A DNA stretch of 64,000 nucleotides from Alphaproteobacteria bacterium (GTDB lineage: Bacteria > Pseudomonadota > Alphaproteobacteria > Bin95), in NCBI GenBank assembly GCA_020638555.1, contig JACKII010000002.1, positions 682,001 to 746,000 on the forward strand, in the 5' to 3' direction. Shown here piece by piece: positions 34,287 to 41,569 of this stretch (position 1 is its first letter; each line of letters opens with the position of its first letter). The position numbers and the translations under genes were made by a program. The notes under the pieces were generated by a model, which did not search any database, was not told the origin of the DNA, and saw nothing but the letters and a program-made list of their open reading frames with translations.

Positions 34287-35170
34287 GCGAGGGGCCTGCG
34301 TTTAACCGCATTTGCATCATCGGCATCGGCCTGATCGGGTCGTCGCTGGCGCATGTGATCCGGCGCGAGAAGCTGGCGGCGCATCTGGCCGTCTGCGATC
34401 TCGACCCGGAGCACCGGCAGCGGGCGTTGGACCTGGGGCTGGCCGATAGCGTCTACGAGGATGCGGCGGAGGCCATTGCGGGCGCGGACCTGATCGTGGT
34501 GGCGACGCCCATCGGTGCGTTCGACCGCGTCGGCAAGACGATCGAGCCGGCGTTGAAGCCCGGCATGATCGTCACCGATGTCGGCTCGTCGAAGCGGTCG
34601 GTGCTGCGCGATCTGGGGCCGCACATTCCCGACGGCGTGCACTTCGTGCCGGGCCACCCCATCGCCGGCACCGAGCATTCCGGCCCCGATGCCGGCTTCC
34701 CGGAGCTATTCCAGGGCCGCTGGTGCATTCTGACGCCGCCGCCGGGCACCGACGCCGCGGCGGTGGAGAAGGTGGCGAGCCTCTGGCGGGCGGCGGGCTC
34801 GATGATCGAGATCATGGAGCCGGGCCATCACGACCAGGTGCTGGCGATCACCAGCCACCTGCCGCACCTGATCGCGTTTACCATCTGCGGCACCGCCGGC
34901 GACCTGGAGGAGGTGTTGCAGCAGGAGGTGATCAAGTTCTCCGCCAGCGGCTTCCGCGACTTCACCCGTATCGCCGCCAGCGACCCGACCATGTGGCGCG
35001 ACATCTTCCTGAACAATCGCGACGCGCTGCTGGAAGTGGCGAGCCGGATGCAGGAAGACCTGGCCCGCCTGCAACGGGCGATCCGCTGGGGCGAGGGCGA
35101 GGAAATCGAAAAGCTGATCCGCCAGACCCGCGAAATCCGCCGCAAGCTGATCGAGGCGAAGCAGGCCTAG
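34283..35170 (+). CDS. tyrA: Prephenate/arogenate dehydrogenase
   Basis: A 295-residue TyrA-family dehydrogenase making hydroxyphenylpyruvate or tyrosine. It has the NAD-binding IIGIGLIGSSLAHVIRR, the TDVGSSKRSV segment, the active-site GHPIAGTEHSGPD and the downstream H-L-PH-IAFTI helix with FSASGFRDFTRIAASDPTMW. The ATGA overlap with hisC shows translational coupling. It is followed by repeats, not by another gene of the pathway. Confidence 0.94.
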   Translation: MSEGPAFNRICIIGIGLIGSSLAHVIRREKLAAHLAVCDLDPEHRQRALDLGLADSVYEDAAEAIAGADLIVVATPIGAFDRVGKTIEPALKPGMIVTDVGSSKRSVLRDLGPHIPDGVHFVPGHPIAGTEHSGPDAGFPELFQGRWCILTPPPGTDAAAVEKVASLWRAAGSMIEIMEPGHHDQVLAITSHLPHLIAFTICGTAGDLEEVLQQEVIKFSASGFRDFTRIAASDPTMWRDIFLNNRDALLEVASRMQEDLARLQRAIRWGEGEEIEKLIRQTREIRRKLIEAKQA

Positions 35171-35509
35171 GGTCGAGGCGCTCGCGGCGCGTTTCCGGGG
35201 GCACGCTAGACCATCCCTTTGGCGTCATTGCGAGGCGCCCCGGGTAAATCCCAGGGCGCCCCTCGCAATGACGCTGAGGAGAAGGCCGCCCTCACGCCGT
35301 CAGGAAGTGGCGGATAGCCTGGATCTGCGGCTGGTCGACCAGGCCCGGGCAATGGCCGAACTGAAACCGTTCTCCTCGGCGTCATTGCGAGAAGTCGCAA
35401 GCGACGAAGCAATCCAGCACCAGCCCCAAGGCTTGGCTTGCCTGGATTGCCGCGTCACCCCGGCATTAACCCGGGGCTCCTCGCAATGACGTTGAGGAGA
35501 AGGCCGCCC
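35171..35509. repeat. Intergenic R3 repeats flanking a duplicated hydrolase tail
   Basis: 339 bases after tyrA. R3 element A (35222-35274) is a tight palindrome, GCGTCATTGCGAGG paired with CCTCGCAATGACGC. It is followed by a truncated duplicate of the downstream hydrolase's 3' end (35275-35359), then R3 element B (35379-35492: GTCATTGCGAGAAG, GACGAAGCAATCCAG, CTGGATTGCCG, TCGCAATGACGT), which runs into the real hydrolase end. No other gene is seen. Confidence 0.75.
35275..35359 (-). pseudogene. Truncated duplicate of the 3' end of the alpha/beta hydrolase gene
   Basis: This segment matches about 35493-35578, the last 22 codons, stop and downstream bases of the adjacent hydrolase, with about 4 substitutions. 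It reads GHCPGLVDQPQIQAIRHFLT in frame to a stop; the intact gene reads RRF where this reads RHF. At least two other differences are synonymous, which suggests past selection as protein. It is cut off at its 5' end by unrelated sequence next to R3 element B. Confidence 0.75.
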
Positions 35510-36343
35510 TCACGCCGTCAGGAAGCGGCGGATGGCCTGGATTTGCGGCTGGTCGACCAGGCCGGGGCAATGGCCGACGCCGGGGACTTCGTGGATTTGC
35601 GCCTTCGGCCCGGTGGTGCGCATGCGCGCGACGGTTTCGGGCGTGAGCAGCACCGAATCCAACCCCCAGACGCAGAGCACGGGGCAGGCGATCCGCTCCC
35701 ACTGGTCCCAGGCGCTGTGGTCGTCCATGGAGCGGGTTTCGGCCAGGCCCGGATCGTAGTCCAACCCCCATTCCGTGTCGGAAATCTGGCGCAGCGAGTC
35801 GCGGCCGAATTTCTCCCACTGCGCATCGGTGAAGGGGCCGAAGGCGGTGCGGTTGGCGCGCACCCAGCGCACCCCCTCCGCCTCCGAGGCGAAGCGAGTG
35901 TCGAGGCCGAAGCTCTGGCCGTTCTGCCGCCGGCCGGCGGCGGGGATGAATGGGCCGATATCGTTCAGCACCAGCCTGCGGATCGGCGAATTCGCCATGG
36001 CCGCGACCCGCATGCCGATCACCCCGCCCATGGACGTGCCGATCCAGTCGACGTGGGGCACCCCGGCCATGGCGATGATCTCGCCCGCGACGGTTTCGTA
36101 GAGCGGGTAGCCGTAGTGGATCTTGTCGTCCATCCAGTCGCTGCGGCCGCGTCCGGGCATGTCGACGGCGATGACGTAATAGCGGTCGGCCAGCGCCTCG
36201 CCGATGGTGTCGAAATCGCGGGCGTTGCGCGAAATGCCGTGGACGCACAGCAGCACGTTCGGATTGGCCGCATCGCCATAGGCGCGATAGCCGACGGTGT
36301 AGTGCTGGCCGAACCAGGGGAATTGCAGATAATGCTGTTGCAT
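35510..36343 (-). CDS. Alpha/beta hydrolase
   Basis: A 277-residue alpha/beta hydrolase. It has the oxyanion segment LLCVHGISRNARDFD, the nucleophile elbow WIGTSMGGVIGM (Ser of G-T-S-M-G-G), an acid in VWGLDSVLLTPET and the His in GVGHCPGLVD. I start it at the ATG at 36343 (MQQHYLQFPWFG); an ATG 14 codons upstream is possible. It is divergent from a MarR regulator across a 195-base region with an inverted repeat, so it may be that regulator's target. Its last 22 codons are duplicated downstream. Confidence 0.88.
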   Translation of the reverse strand: MQQHYLQFPWFGQHYTVGYRAYGDAANPNVLLCVHGISRNARDFDTIGEALADRYYVIAVDMPGRGRSDWMDDKIHYGYPLYETVAGEIIAMAGVPHVDWIGTSMGGVIGMRVAAMANSPIRRLVLNDIGPFIPAAGRRQNGQSFGLDTRFASEAEGVRWVRANRTAFGPFTDAQWEKFGRDSLRQISDTEWGLDYDPGLAETRSMDDHSAWDQWERIACPVLCVWGLDSVLLTPETVARMRTTGPKAQIHEVPGVGHCPGLVDQPQIQAIRRFLTA

Positions 36344-36408
36344 GGGGTGCACCGCCGGGCGGGGAGGGAGCAAAAACCCTAACATTTGCGAACGGGCCTG
36401 CGCAAAAC

Positions 36409-36425
36409 ATAACACAAGACGTTAT
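36409..36425. promoter_or_regulatory. Possible MarR operator
   Basis: ATAAC-N7-GTTAT (36409-36413 and 36421-36425) is an inverted repeat in an AT-rich patch between the divergent hydrolase and marR starts. MarR regulators commonly bind such repeats in their own promoter region. No expression evidence is available. Confidence 0.4.
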
Positions 36426-36538
36426 GATAGTAGCGCGCACTGCGAGCGGGCGGATGTTCGCGTCGCAGGGGTTGAACCGGGGTCCTTTGCGGTTTTGACC
36501 GGCTTGCGGCCGGTGGCGGCGGCGCTCATATTGACGGC

Positions 36539-36982
36539 ATGACAGAGTCGTCCCTTACCGATCTCGCCTCCTGCGCGTGCTTCAACCTGCGGCGCGCGGC
36601 GCGGCAACTCTCGCAGGTGTTCGACGCGACGCTGAGGCCATCCGGCGTCTCCGGCGGGCAGTTCAGCCTGTTGGCGGTGCTGCGGGCGGCAAAGGGCCGG
36701 TCGGTGCGCCTGAGCGATCTGGCGTCGCGTCTGGGCCTGGACCGCACCACCCTGACCCGCAACCTGCACCTGGCCGAGCGCGAAGGCTGGGTGAGCGTCG
36801 AGCGGAGCGACCAGGACCGTCGCGAGCGGCTGGTGACCCTGACCGAGGCCGGTGCGGCGGCTTTCGAGCGCGCCTTGCCCTACTGGCGGGAGGCGCAGGC
36901 GCAGGCGGTCCGGCAGTTGGGCGCGGGCGGGCTGGAGCAATTGCTCGACCTGACCGGGCGGCTGCGCTCCGATCCCGCCTGA
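36539..36982 (+). CDS. MarR-family transcriptional regulator
   Basis: A 147-residue winged-helix regulator. N-terminal dimerisation helices (LASCACFNLRRAARQLSQVF) precede the winged HTH (SGGQFSLLAVL, VRLSDLASRLGLDRTTLTRN, then the wing VERSDQDRRERLVTLTEAG). The DR-x-R-x-V-x-LT wing is diagnostic. It probably represses itself or the divergent hydrolase. The ligand is unknown; the two cysteines near the N-terminus (CAC) could sense oxidants. Confidence 0.92.
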   Translation: MTESSLTDLASCACFNLRRAARQLSQVFDATLRPSGVSGGQFSLLAVLRAAKGRSVRLSDLASRLGLDRTTLTRNLHLAEREGWVSVERSDQDRRERLVTLTEAGAAAFERALPYWREAQAQAVRQLGAGGLEQLLDLTGRLRSDPA

Positions 36983-37076
36983 AGGCGTTGGCGCGCCGGC
37001 GATGCGTCGGAGATTGCCTCTCGGCGCCGGGGGAGACTAACGTGGTGGCCTCAATGTCCGAATGGAGGCCCTGCCC

Positions 37077-37655
37077 ATGTCTGCCGATCCCAACCGCGTG
37101 CTGTGCTGCGGCGAGAACCCGTTCATCCGCCTGTCGGAATCCGATGGTGGCGCGGAGACCACGGTTGCCAGCTATTGGCGCAACGTGCTGTCGCCGGCGG
37201 GGCCCGGCCATGTGCTCTATCTGAAAAGCGAACTGACCGAAAACCGCTGGCGCATCTGGTCGGACAACATCGCCATGGCCCGCTGGCTGCAAAAGACCAT
37301 CCAGGGCGTGCTCAACCCCGAACTGGCCGACCTGTCGATCCCGGTGGAAGAGGCGGTGTTCGAGAAGGAAGGCGATCCGCACCGCTTTTACACCGAATAT
37401 GTCAGCGCGCCCGATGCGGACCTGGCCCTGACCTGGTTCGACCTGGGCGACCCGCTGATGATCCACACCCAGCCGGGCAGCGGCCCCGGCGAGCGGCCTT
37501 ATGGCGTCAACACCGTGCTGATCCCGGCACTGGGCACCCGGCTGGTGATGGACGGGATGCAGGCGCGCGGCCAGGCCTGGCCGCGCGAGCGCGAAGGCCG
37601 GCCGTTCAGCACCTCGGCCCTGGCCTTCTGCGAAAGCTGGACCGAGAAGCGCTAG
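37077..37655 (+). CDS. Uncharacterised protein
   Basis: A 192-residue protein that I do not recognise. The ATG at 37077 is preferred to one 15 bases upstream because GGAGG lies 9 bases before it. It looks like a soluble alpha/beta protein with two adjacent cysteines near the N-terminus (VLCCGENPF), an aromatic central part (RIWSDNIAMARWLQ), and a conserved-looking YGVNTVLIPA. No known catalytic motif is visible. It lies between a MarR regulator and a methyltransferase on the same strand. Confidence 0.7.
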   Translation: MSADPNRVLCCGENPFIRLSESDGGAETTVASYWRNVLSPAGPGHVLYLKSELTENRWRIWSDNIAMARWLQKTIQGVLNPELADLSIPVEEAVFEKEGDPHRFYTEYVSAPDADLALTWFDLGDPLMIHTQPGSGPGERPYGVNTVLIPALGTRLVMDGMQARGQAWPREREGRPFSTSALAFCESWTEKR

Positions 37656-37701
37656 CGGCGCTCCCCCCCAGAGGGGTGCCCGGCGACCCGGGAGATCCGC
37701 C

Positions 37702-38481
37702 ATGACCGTCGATTTCGCGGCCCCGGCCCTGCGGGGGGCCTATGGTGACCGGGAGGTCAGCGCGGAGTGGCTGGCCTGGTGCCGCGCCCATCTGGCGCCG
37801 GCGGGCCGGGACGTGGCCGATATCGGCTGCGGCGGCGGCATTTACAGCCGGGGGTTTGCGCGGGCAGGGGCGGCTTCGGTCGTGGGCGTCGACCGCTCGC
37901 CGCAATACGTGGCGGAGGCGCGGGCGGCCGGCGCCGGCTTGGTCGCCATGCGCTTCATCGAGGGCGATGCGGCGGCGACGGGGCTGCCCGATGCCTCCAT
38001 CGATCTGGTGTTCTGCCGGGCGGTGATCCATCACCTCTCCGCCGGGGAGCAAGCGGCGGCCGCGGCCGAGTGGCGGCGGATTTTGCGTCCGGGCGGCCTC
38101 TGCGCGGTGCAGGACCGGACGGCGGACGATGCGAGTGCCGACGATCCGGCCTATTGGGTGCGGGCTACGCTGTTCCGCACCTTTCCCCGCCTGCTGGCGA
38201 CCGAACGGGCGCGCCGGCCGGATCGGGCGGCCTACGCCGGGTGTCTGGACGCTGCCGGCTTCGAGGCGGTGACGGTTGCGACGTTCGCGGAGACGCGGCG
38301 GACCTATGCCGACTTTCCGGCCTTGGAGGCGGAAATCCTGGCGCGCAAGGGCAAGAGCATCCTGCACGAACTCTCCGACGCGGAACTGGCGCTCTATGCC
38401 GCCCGCCTGGGCGAGGCCGCCGGTGCGCCGCCGCTGGTGGAGCGCGACCCCTGGACCGTCTGGCTGGCGCGGAAAGGGTGA
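37702..38481 (+). CDS. Class I SAM-dependent methyltransferase
   Basis: A 259-residue methyltransferase. Motif I is VADIGCGGGIYSRGF, followed by VVGVDRSPQYVAEAR, then post-motifs GDAAATGLPDASIDLVFCRA and LRPGGLCAVQD. It is of the UbiE/methyltransferase_11 type, with a C-terminal extension. The ribosome-binding GGGAGA is about 6 bases before the ATG. The acceptor is unknown. Confidence 0.9.
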   Translation: MTVDFAAPALRGAYGDREVSAEWLAWCRAHLAPAGRDVADIGCGGGIYSRGFARAGAASVVGVDRSPQYVAEARAAGAGLVAMRFIEGDAAATGLPDASIDLVFCRAVIHHLSAGEQAAAAAEWRRILRPGGLCAVQDRTADDASADDPAYWVRATLFRTFPRLLATERARRPDRAAYAGCLDAAGFEAVTVATFAETRRTYADFPALEAEILARKGKSILHELSDAELALYAARLGEAAGAPPLVERDPWTVWLARKG

Positions 38482-38526
38482 GGGCAGCCGAAACGCGTGC
38501 CGCGGCGGTTCCCCAGCCTCCCACCG

Positions 38527-38622
38527 CTCCCGCGAAGGCGGGAGTCCATGCCTGAGAGTTTCCCACAAGGTCCGAACTTGGTCAGAATCTCTCAGGCATG
38601 GGCCCCGTGTCGAGCACGGGGC
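38527..38622. repeat. R1 palindromic element, copy 3
   Basis: A GC hairpin CTCCCGCGAAGGCGGGAG is followed by TCCATGCCTGAGAG, an inner palindrome (CACAAGGTCCGAACTTGG), CTCTCAGGCATGGG and a second hairpin (CCCCGTGTCGAGCACGGGG). It lies between the convergent methyltransferase and haloacid dehalogenase genes. Confidence 0.75.
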
Positions 38623-38655
38623 GGAGGAGACGCGGACGAACGACCGCCGCTCCGA

Positions 38656-39336
38656 TCAGACGCTCAGCAGGGTGGGGATTTCGTCCAGGGTGTGGATGAC
38701 GGCGGTGGGCTTGCCGGGCAGTTTCTCGGCCGGGGCGTCGGCGCGATTGCACCAGGCGACCTGGAAGCCGAAATGGGCCGCGCCGGCCACGTCCCACGCG
38801 TTCGACGAGACGAACAACACCTGATGCGCCTGCAGGTTGAAGCGGTCCAGCACCAGCTGGTAGACGCGCGGATGCGGCTTGTAGATGCCGGCCTCGTCGA
38901 CGGACAGAACGGCATCCAGATGCGGGGTGAGGCGGGCGTGGTTGATCGCTGCGGTCAGCATGGTGACCGAGCCGTTGGAGAGAATGGCGGTCTGGTATTT
39001 GGCCGCCTTCAGCCGCTCCACCGTTGCCAGGGATTCGGGATAGGGCGCGATGGAGAGATAGAGTTCCATCAACTCCGCCCGCAGCGCCGGATTGTCGATA
39101 TTGCAGGCGGCCAGCGCGTAGTCCAGCGCTTCCGCCGTCACCTGCCAGAAATCGGCATGGATGCCCATGAGAGAGCGCAACCAGCTGTACTCCAGCTGTT
39201 TCTGGCGCCACAGCAGGTTGAACCGGTCGGCTTCCGGCCCGATCTTCTCGCGCCGGCGCTGCATGGGCGAGGAGAAGTCGAACAGGGTGCCATAGGCATC
39301 GAACACACAGGCTTGAATGTCTTGCAGGCTGCTCAT
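38656..39336 (-). CDS. Haloacid dehalogenase, type II (L-2-haloacid dehalogenase-like)
   Basis: A 226-residue HAD-superfamily protein of the L-2-haloacid dehalogenase type. Motif I is CVFDAYGTLFDF with nucleophile Asp13, motif II is LSNGSVTML, and motif III is the lysine in IYKPHPRVYQL, followed by VSSNAWDVAGA, also typical of the type. Arg and aromatic positions of the cap (RREKIG, WLRSLMG) are present. It cleaves the C-halogen bond of 2-haloalkanoates or has an evolved relative's activity. It starts at the ATG at 39336, opposite dapA. Confidence 0.9.
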   Translation of the reverse strand: MSSLQDIQACVFDAYGTLFDFSSPMQRRREKIGPEADRFNLLWRQKQLEYSWLRSLMGIHADFWQVTAEALDYALAACNIDNPALRAELMELYLSIAPYPESLATVERLKAAKYQTAILSNGSVTMLTAAINHARLTPHLDAVLSVDEAGIYKPHPRVYQLVLDRFNLQAHQVLFVSSNAWDVAGAAHFGFQVAWCNRADAPAEKLPGKPTAVIHTLDEIPTLLSV

Positions 39337-39459
39337 GATCGGCCTTTCGACGGAACGGACGGATACCATGTCGCGTAGCACGCTGCGGCGCTTGCCGCCA
39401 CCCCCCACGCTGCGGTAGGGTGCGCGTTCATTTTGTGACCGGTTTAAGGAGACGCCGCC

Positions 39460-40332
39460 ATGTTCAAGGGTTCGCTCGTCGCGCTGATTACGCCCTTCAA
39501 GGACGGCAAAGTGGATGAAGACGCGTTCCAGCGCTTCGTCGAATGGCAGATCGAGCAGGGCACGCACGGTCTGGTGCCCTGCGGCACCACCGGCGAATCG
39601 CCGACGCTGAGCCATGCCGAGCACAAGCGCGTGGTCGAACTCTGCATCGAGGCGGCGGCCGGCCGCGTACCGGTGATCGCCGGCGCGGGCTCGAACAACA
39701 CGGCGGAGGCCATCGAACTGACCCAGCACGCCAAGGACGCGGGCGCCGACGGCGTGCTGGTGGTGACGCCCTATTACAACCGGCCGACCCAGGAAGGGCT
39801 CTATGAGCACTTCAAGGCGGTGCACGACTGCGCCGACATTCCCGTCATCATCTACAACATCCCGCCGCGCAGCGTCGTCGACATGTCGGTGGAGACCATG
39901 GCCCGGCTCGCCAAGCTGCCGAACATTATCGGCGTGAAGGATGCGACCACCGACCTGCAACGCCCGTCGCTGGAAAAGATGGCTTGCGGCGACGACTTCC
40001 TGTTGCTGTCGGGTGAGGATGGCACCGCCATCGGCTATCTGGCCCAGGGCGGCGTCGGCTGCATCTCGGTCACCGCGAACGTGGCGCCGAAGCTGTGCGC
40101 GATGATGCACGAGGCCTGGCAGCAGCACGCGATCGAGCGGGCGCAGCAGATCAACATGCAGTTGATGCCGTTGCACGTCGCCATGTTCCACCAGCGCTCG
40201 CCGGCCGGCCCGAAATACGGCGCCCACCTGCTGGGCCATTGCTCGCCGGAGACGCGCCTGCCGATGACCCCGGCGACACCGGAAACGCAGCAGGTGATGC
40301 GCGAGGCGATGGAAGGCGCGGGTCTTCTCTGA
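39460..40332 (+). CDS. dapA: 4-Hydroxy-tetrahydrodipicolinate synthase
   Basis: A 290-residue DapA, first step of the lysine/diaminopimelate branch. The Schiff-base lysine is K160 (NIIGVKDATTD), the catalytic tyrosine Y132 (IIYNIPPRS), and the substrate-binding pair T43-T44 (GTTGES) and R137. Length is normal. A strong AAGGAGA site sits 8 bases before the ATG. smpB follows 51 bases later. Confidence 0.97.
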   Translation: MFKGSLVALITPFKDGKVDEDAFQRFVEWQIEQGTHGLVPCGTTGESPTLSHAEHKRVVELCIEAAAGRVPVIAGAGSNNTAEAIELTQHAKDAGADGVLVVTPYYNRPTQEGLYEHFKAVHDCADIPVIIYNIPPRSVVDMSVETMARLAKLPNIIGVKDATTDLQRPSLEKMACGDDFLLLSGEDGTAIGYLAQGGVGCISVTANVAPKLCAMMHEAWQQHAIERAQQINMQLMPLHVAMFHQRSPAGPKYGAHLLGHCSPETRLPMTPATPETQQVMREAMEGAGLL

Positions 40333-40346
40333 GGCCCGCAACGCTG

Positions 40347-40383
40347 AAGGAGGTGCCGGGACGTTGAAGCGTCCCGGTTTTTC
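40347..40383 (+). promoter_or_regulatory. Shine-Dalgarno plus stem-loop ahead of smpB (also terminator-like)
   Basis: AAGGAGGTG (40347-40355) is an almost full anti-16S match. It is followed at once by the stem CCGGGACG (40356-40363), the loop TTGAAG and the stem CGTCCCGG (40370-40377), then TTTTTC and the smpB ATG at 40384. Unfolded, the GGAGG-to-ATG distance is 30 bases, too long for initiation; with the stem folded it is 8. The same stem plus T-run is also a candidate intrinsic terminator for dapA. See the finding. Confidence 0.7.
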
Positions 40384-40857
40384 ATGGCGAAGAAACCCGA
40401 AACCCAAAAGAACGTGGTGGCCCAGAACCGCCGCGCTCGCTTCGATTACTTCATCGAGGATACGATGGAGGCGGGCCTCGTGCTGACCGGCAGCGAGGTG
40501 AAGTCGTTGCGCGCCGGCAAGGCCTCGATCGTTGAGAGCTATGCGGCGGAGGAAGACGGCGGGATCTGGCTGATCAACGCCCACATCCCGGAATATCCGG
40601 GCGCCAAGCATTTCGGCCACGCGCCGCGGCGGCACCGGAAGCTGCTGCTGCACCGGCGCGAGATGGAGCGCCTGTCCGGCCAGATCAAGCGCGAGGGCGT
40701 GACCCTGGTGCCGTTGAACATCTATTTCAACGAGCGCGGCATCGCCAAGCTGACGCTCGGCCTGGCGCGGGGCAAGAAACAGGTCGACAAGCGCGAGACC
40801 ATCAAGCAACGCGACTGGCAGCGCGACAAGGCGCGGCTGATGCGGGAGCGGGGGTAG
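40384..40857 (+). CDS. smpB: SsrA-binding protein (tmRNA partner)
   Basis: A 157-residue SmpB, which binds tmRNA and rescues stalled ribosomes. It has the family core NRRARFDYFIEDTMEAGLVL, TGSEVKSLRAGKA, and a basic C-terminal tail (KKQVDKRETIKQRDWQRDKA). Length is normal. The ribosome-binding site is unusual (see the stem-loop feature). The tmRNA gene is not next to it. An AT-rich gene begins 39 bases after its stop. Confidence 0.96.
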   Translation: MAKKPETQKNVVAQNRRARFDYFIEDTMEAGLVLTGSEVKSLRAGKASIVESYAAEEDGGIWLINAHIPEYPGAKHFGHAPRRHRKLLLHRREMERLSGQIKREGVTLVPLNIYFNERGIAKLTLGLARGKKQVDKRETIKQRDWQRDKARLMRERG

Positions 40858-41569
40858 GAAAGACACCTACTTTATCTGTGGAGGCAAGGTTGGGACATGC
40901 CTGAATGGGTAGAAATTGACGAACCAAAAGATATTTATCACTCTTTGAATGAGACTCTATTTCAGCTAAAAAGAATAAAAGCGGAAAATATTTACTGGAA
41001 ATGGTCCATAATTGCACTGACATGTTCTGTCAATAGTGCGCTTGTATTCCATTTAACTGGAACTTATGGTATTGGTGCTCTTGAGGAAAATTGCGCCGAG
41101 AAAACATTATCTGCATTAAATGATTTCGAATGCGATAGCGAATATCCGAAATCATTTCTTGCGAAGCCAATTGATCTTTTGAAACGCGTGAGCGGTAAGC
41201 TTGAACCATTAGAATATGGTGGCGGAATCATTCTTATAAATGAGATAGAATTTCTAGAATTTAAAAAAATATTTCAAATTAGGAATGAATTTATTCATTA
41301 TAAACCGACAAGTTGGGCGATTGAAGTCTCTGGCCTTCCAAATTCGTTCTTCAATGTAATGTCTATTATCCAAAAAATTATTGATAATGGATATGCGTTG
41401 CGACATCTTTCTGCTCGAGAAAGAGAAGAAATTATAGATATTTGTGCTAAAATTTATAAAGAAATAGACAGTATAAAACGTCAATATGAGAGTTAATATA
41501 TTGAATATTTTGCATTAACACAGACAATTATGGATTATATTCGCAGATATATTAATTGGGAAATAGAGA
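40858..41569. other. AT-rich islet with a foreign-looking gene
   Basis: About 710 bases of clearly AT-rich DNA, from just after the smpB stop to the start of the next methyltransferase. Neighbours on both sides are about two-thirds GC. It contains one gene (40897-41496). I see no flanking direct repeat, integrase or tRNA. The methyltransferase's ribosome-binding site lies within it. Confidence 0.8.
40897..41496 (+). CDS. HEPN-like protein (R-x4-H motif) in an AT-rich islet
   Basis: A 199-residue protein encoded by strongly AT-rich DNA with non-host codon use. Its middle-to-C-terminal part has the segment QIRNEFIHYKP: Arg129 and His134 make R-N-E-F-I-H, the R-x4-H pattern of HEPN RNase domains, inside a helical bundle (EIEFLEFKKIF before, SFFNVMSIIQKIIDNG after). 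HEPN proteins are often RNases in toxin-antitoxin or phage-defence systems. No partner (for example MNT nucleotidyltransferase) lies next to it, so if it is a toxin the control is elsewhere or absent. A hydrophobic stretch (WSIIALTCSVNSALVFHL, residues 36-53) may be a buried helix. A weak GGAGG about 12 bases upstream is present. Function is unproven. Confidence 0.75.
   Translation: MPEWVEIDEPKDIYHSLNETLFQLKRIKAENIYWKWSIIALTCSVNSALVFHLTGTYGIGALEENCAEKTLSALNDFECDSEYPKSFLAKPIDLLKRVSGKLEPLEYGGGIILINEIEFLEFKKIFQIRNEFIHYKPTSWAIEVSGLPNSFFNVMSIIQKIIDNGYALRHLSAREREEIIDICAKIYKEIDSIKRQYES

Noticed and set aside
40858..41569. tmRNA gene or integration site beside smpB
   Set aside because: No tmRNA-like tRNA half, tag-coding segment or att-like repeat is visible; the islet has a protein gene only.
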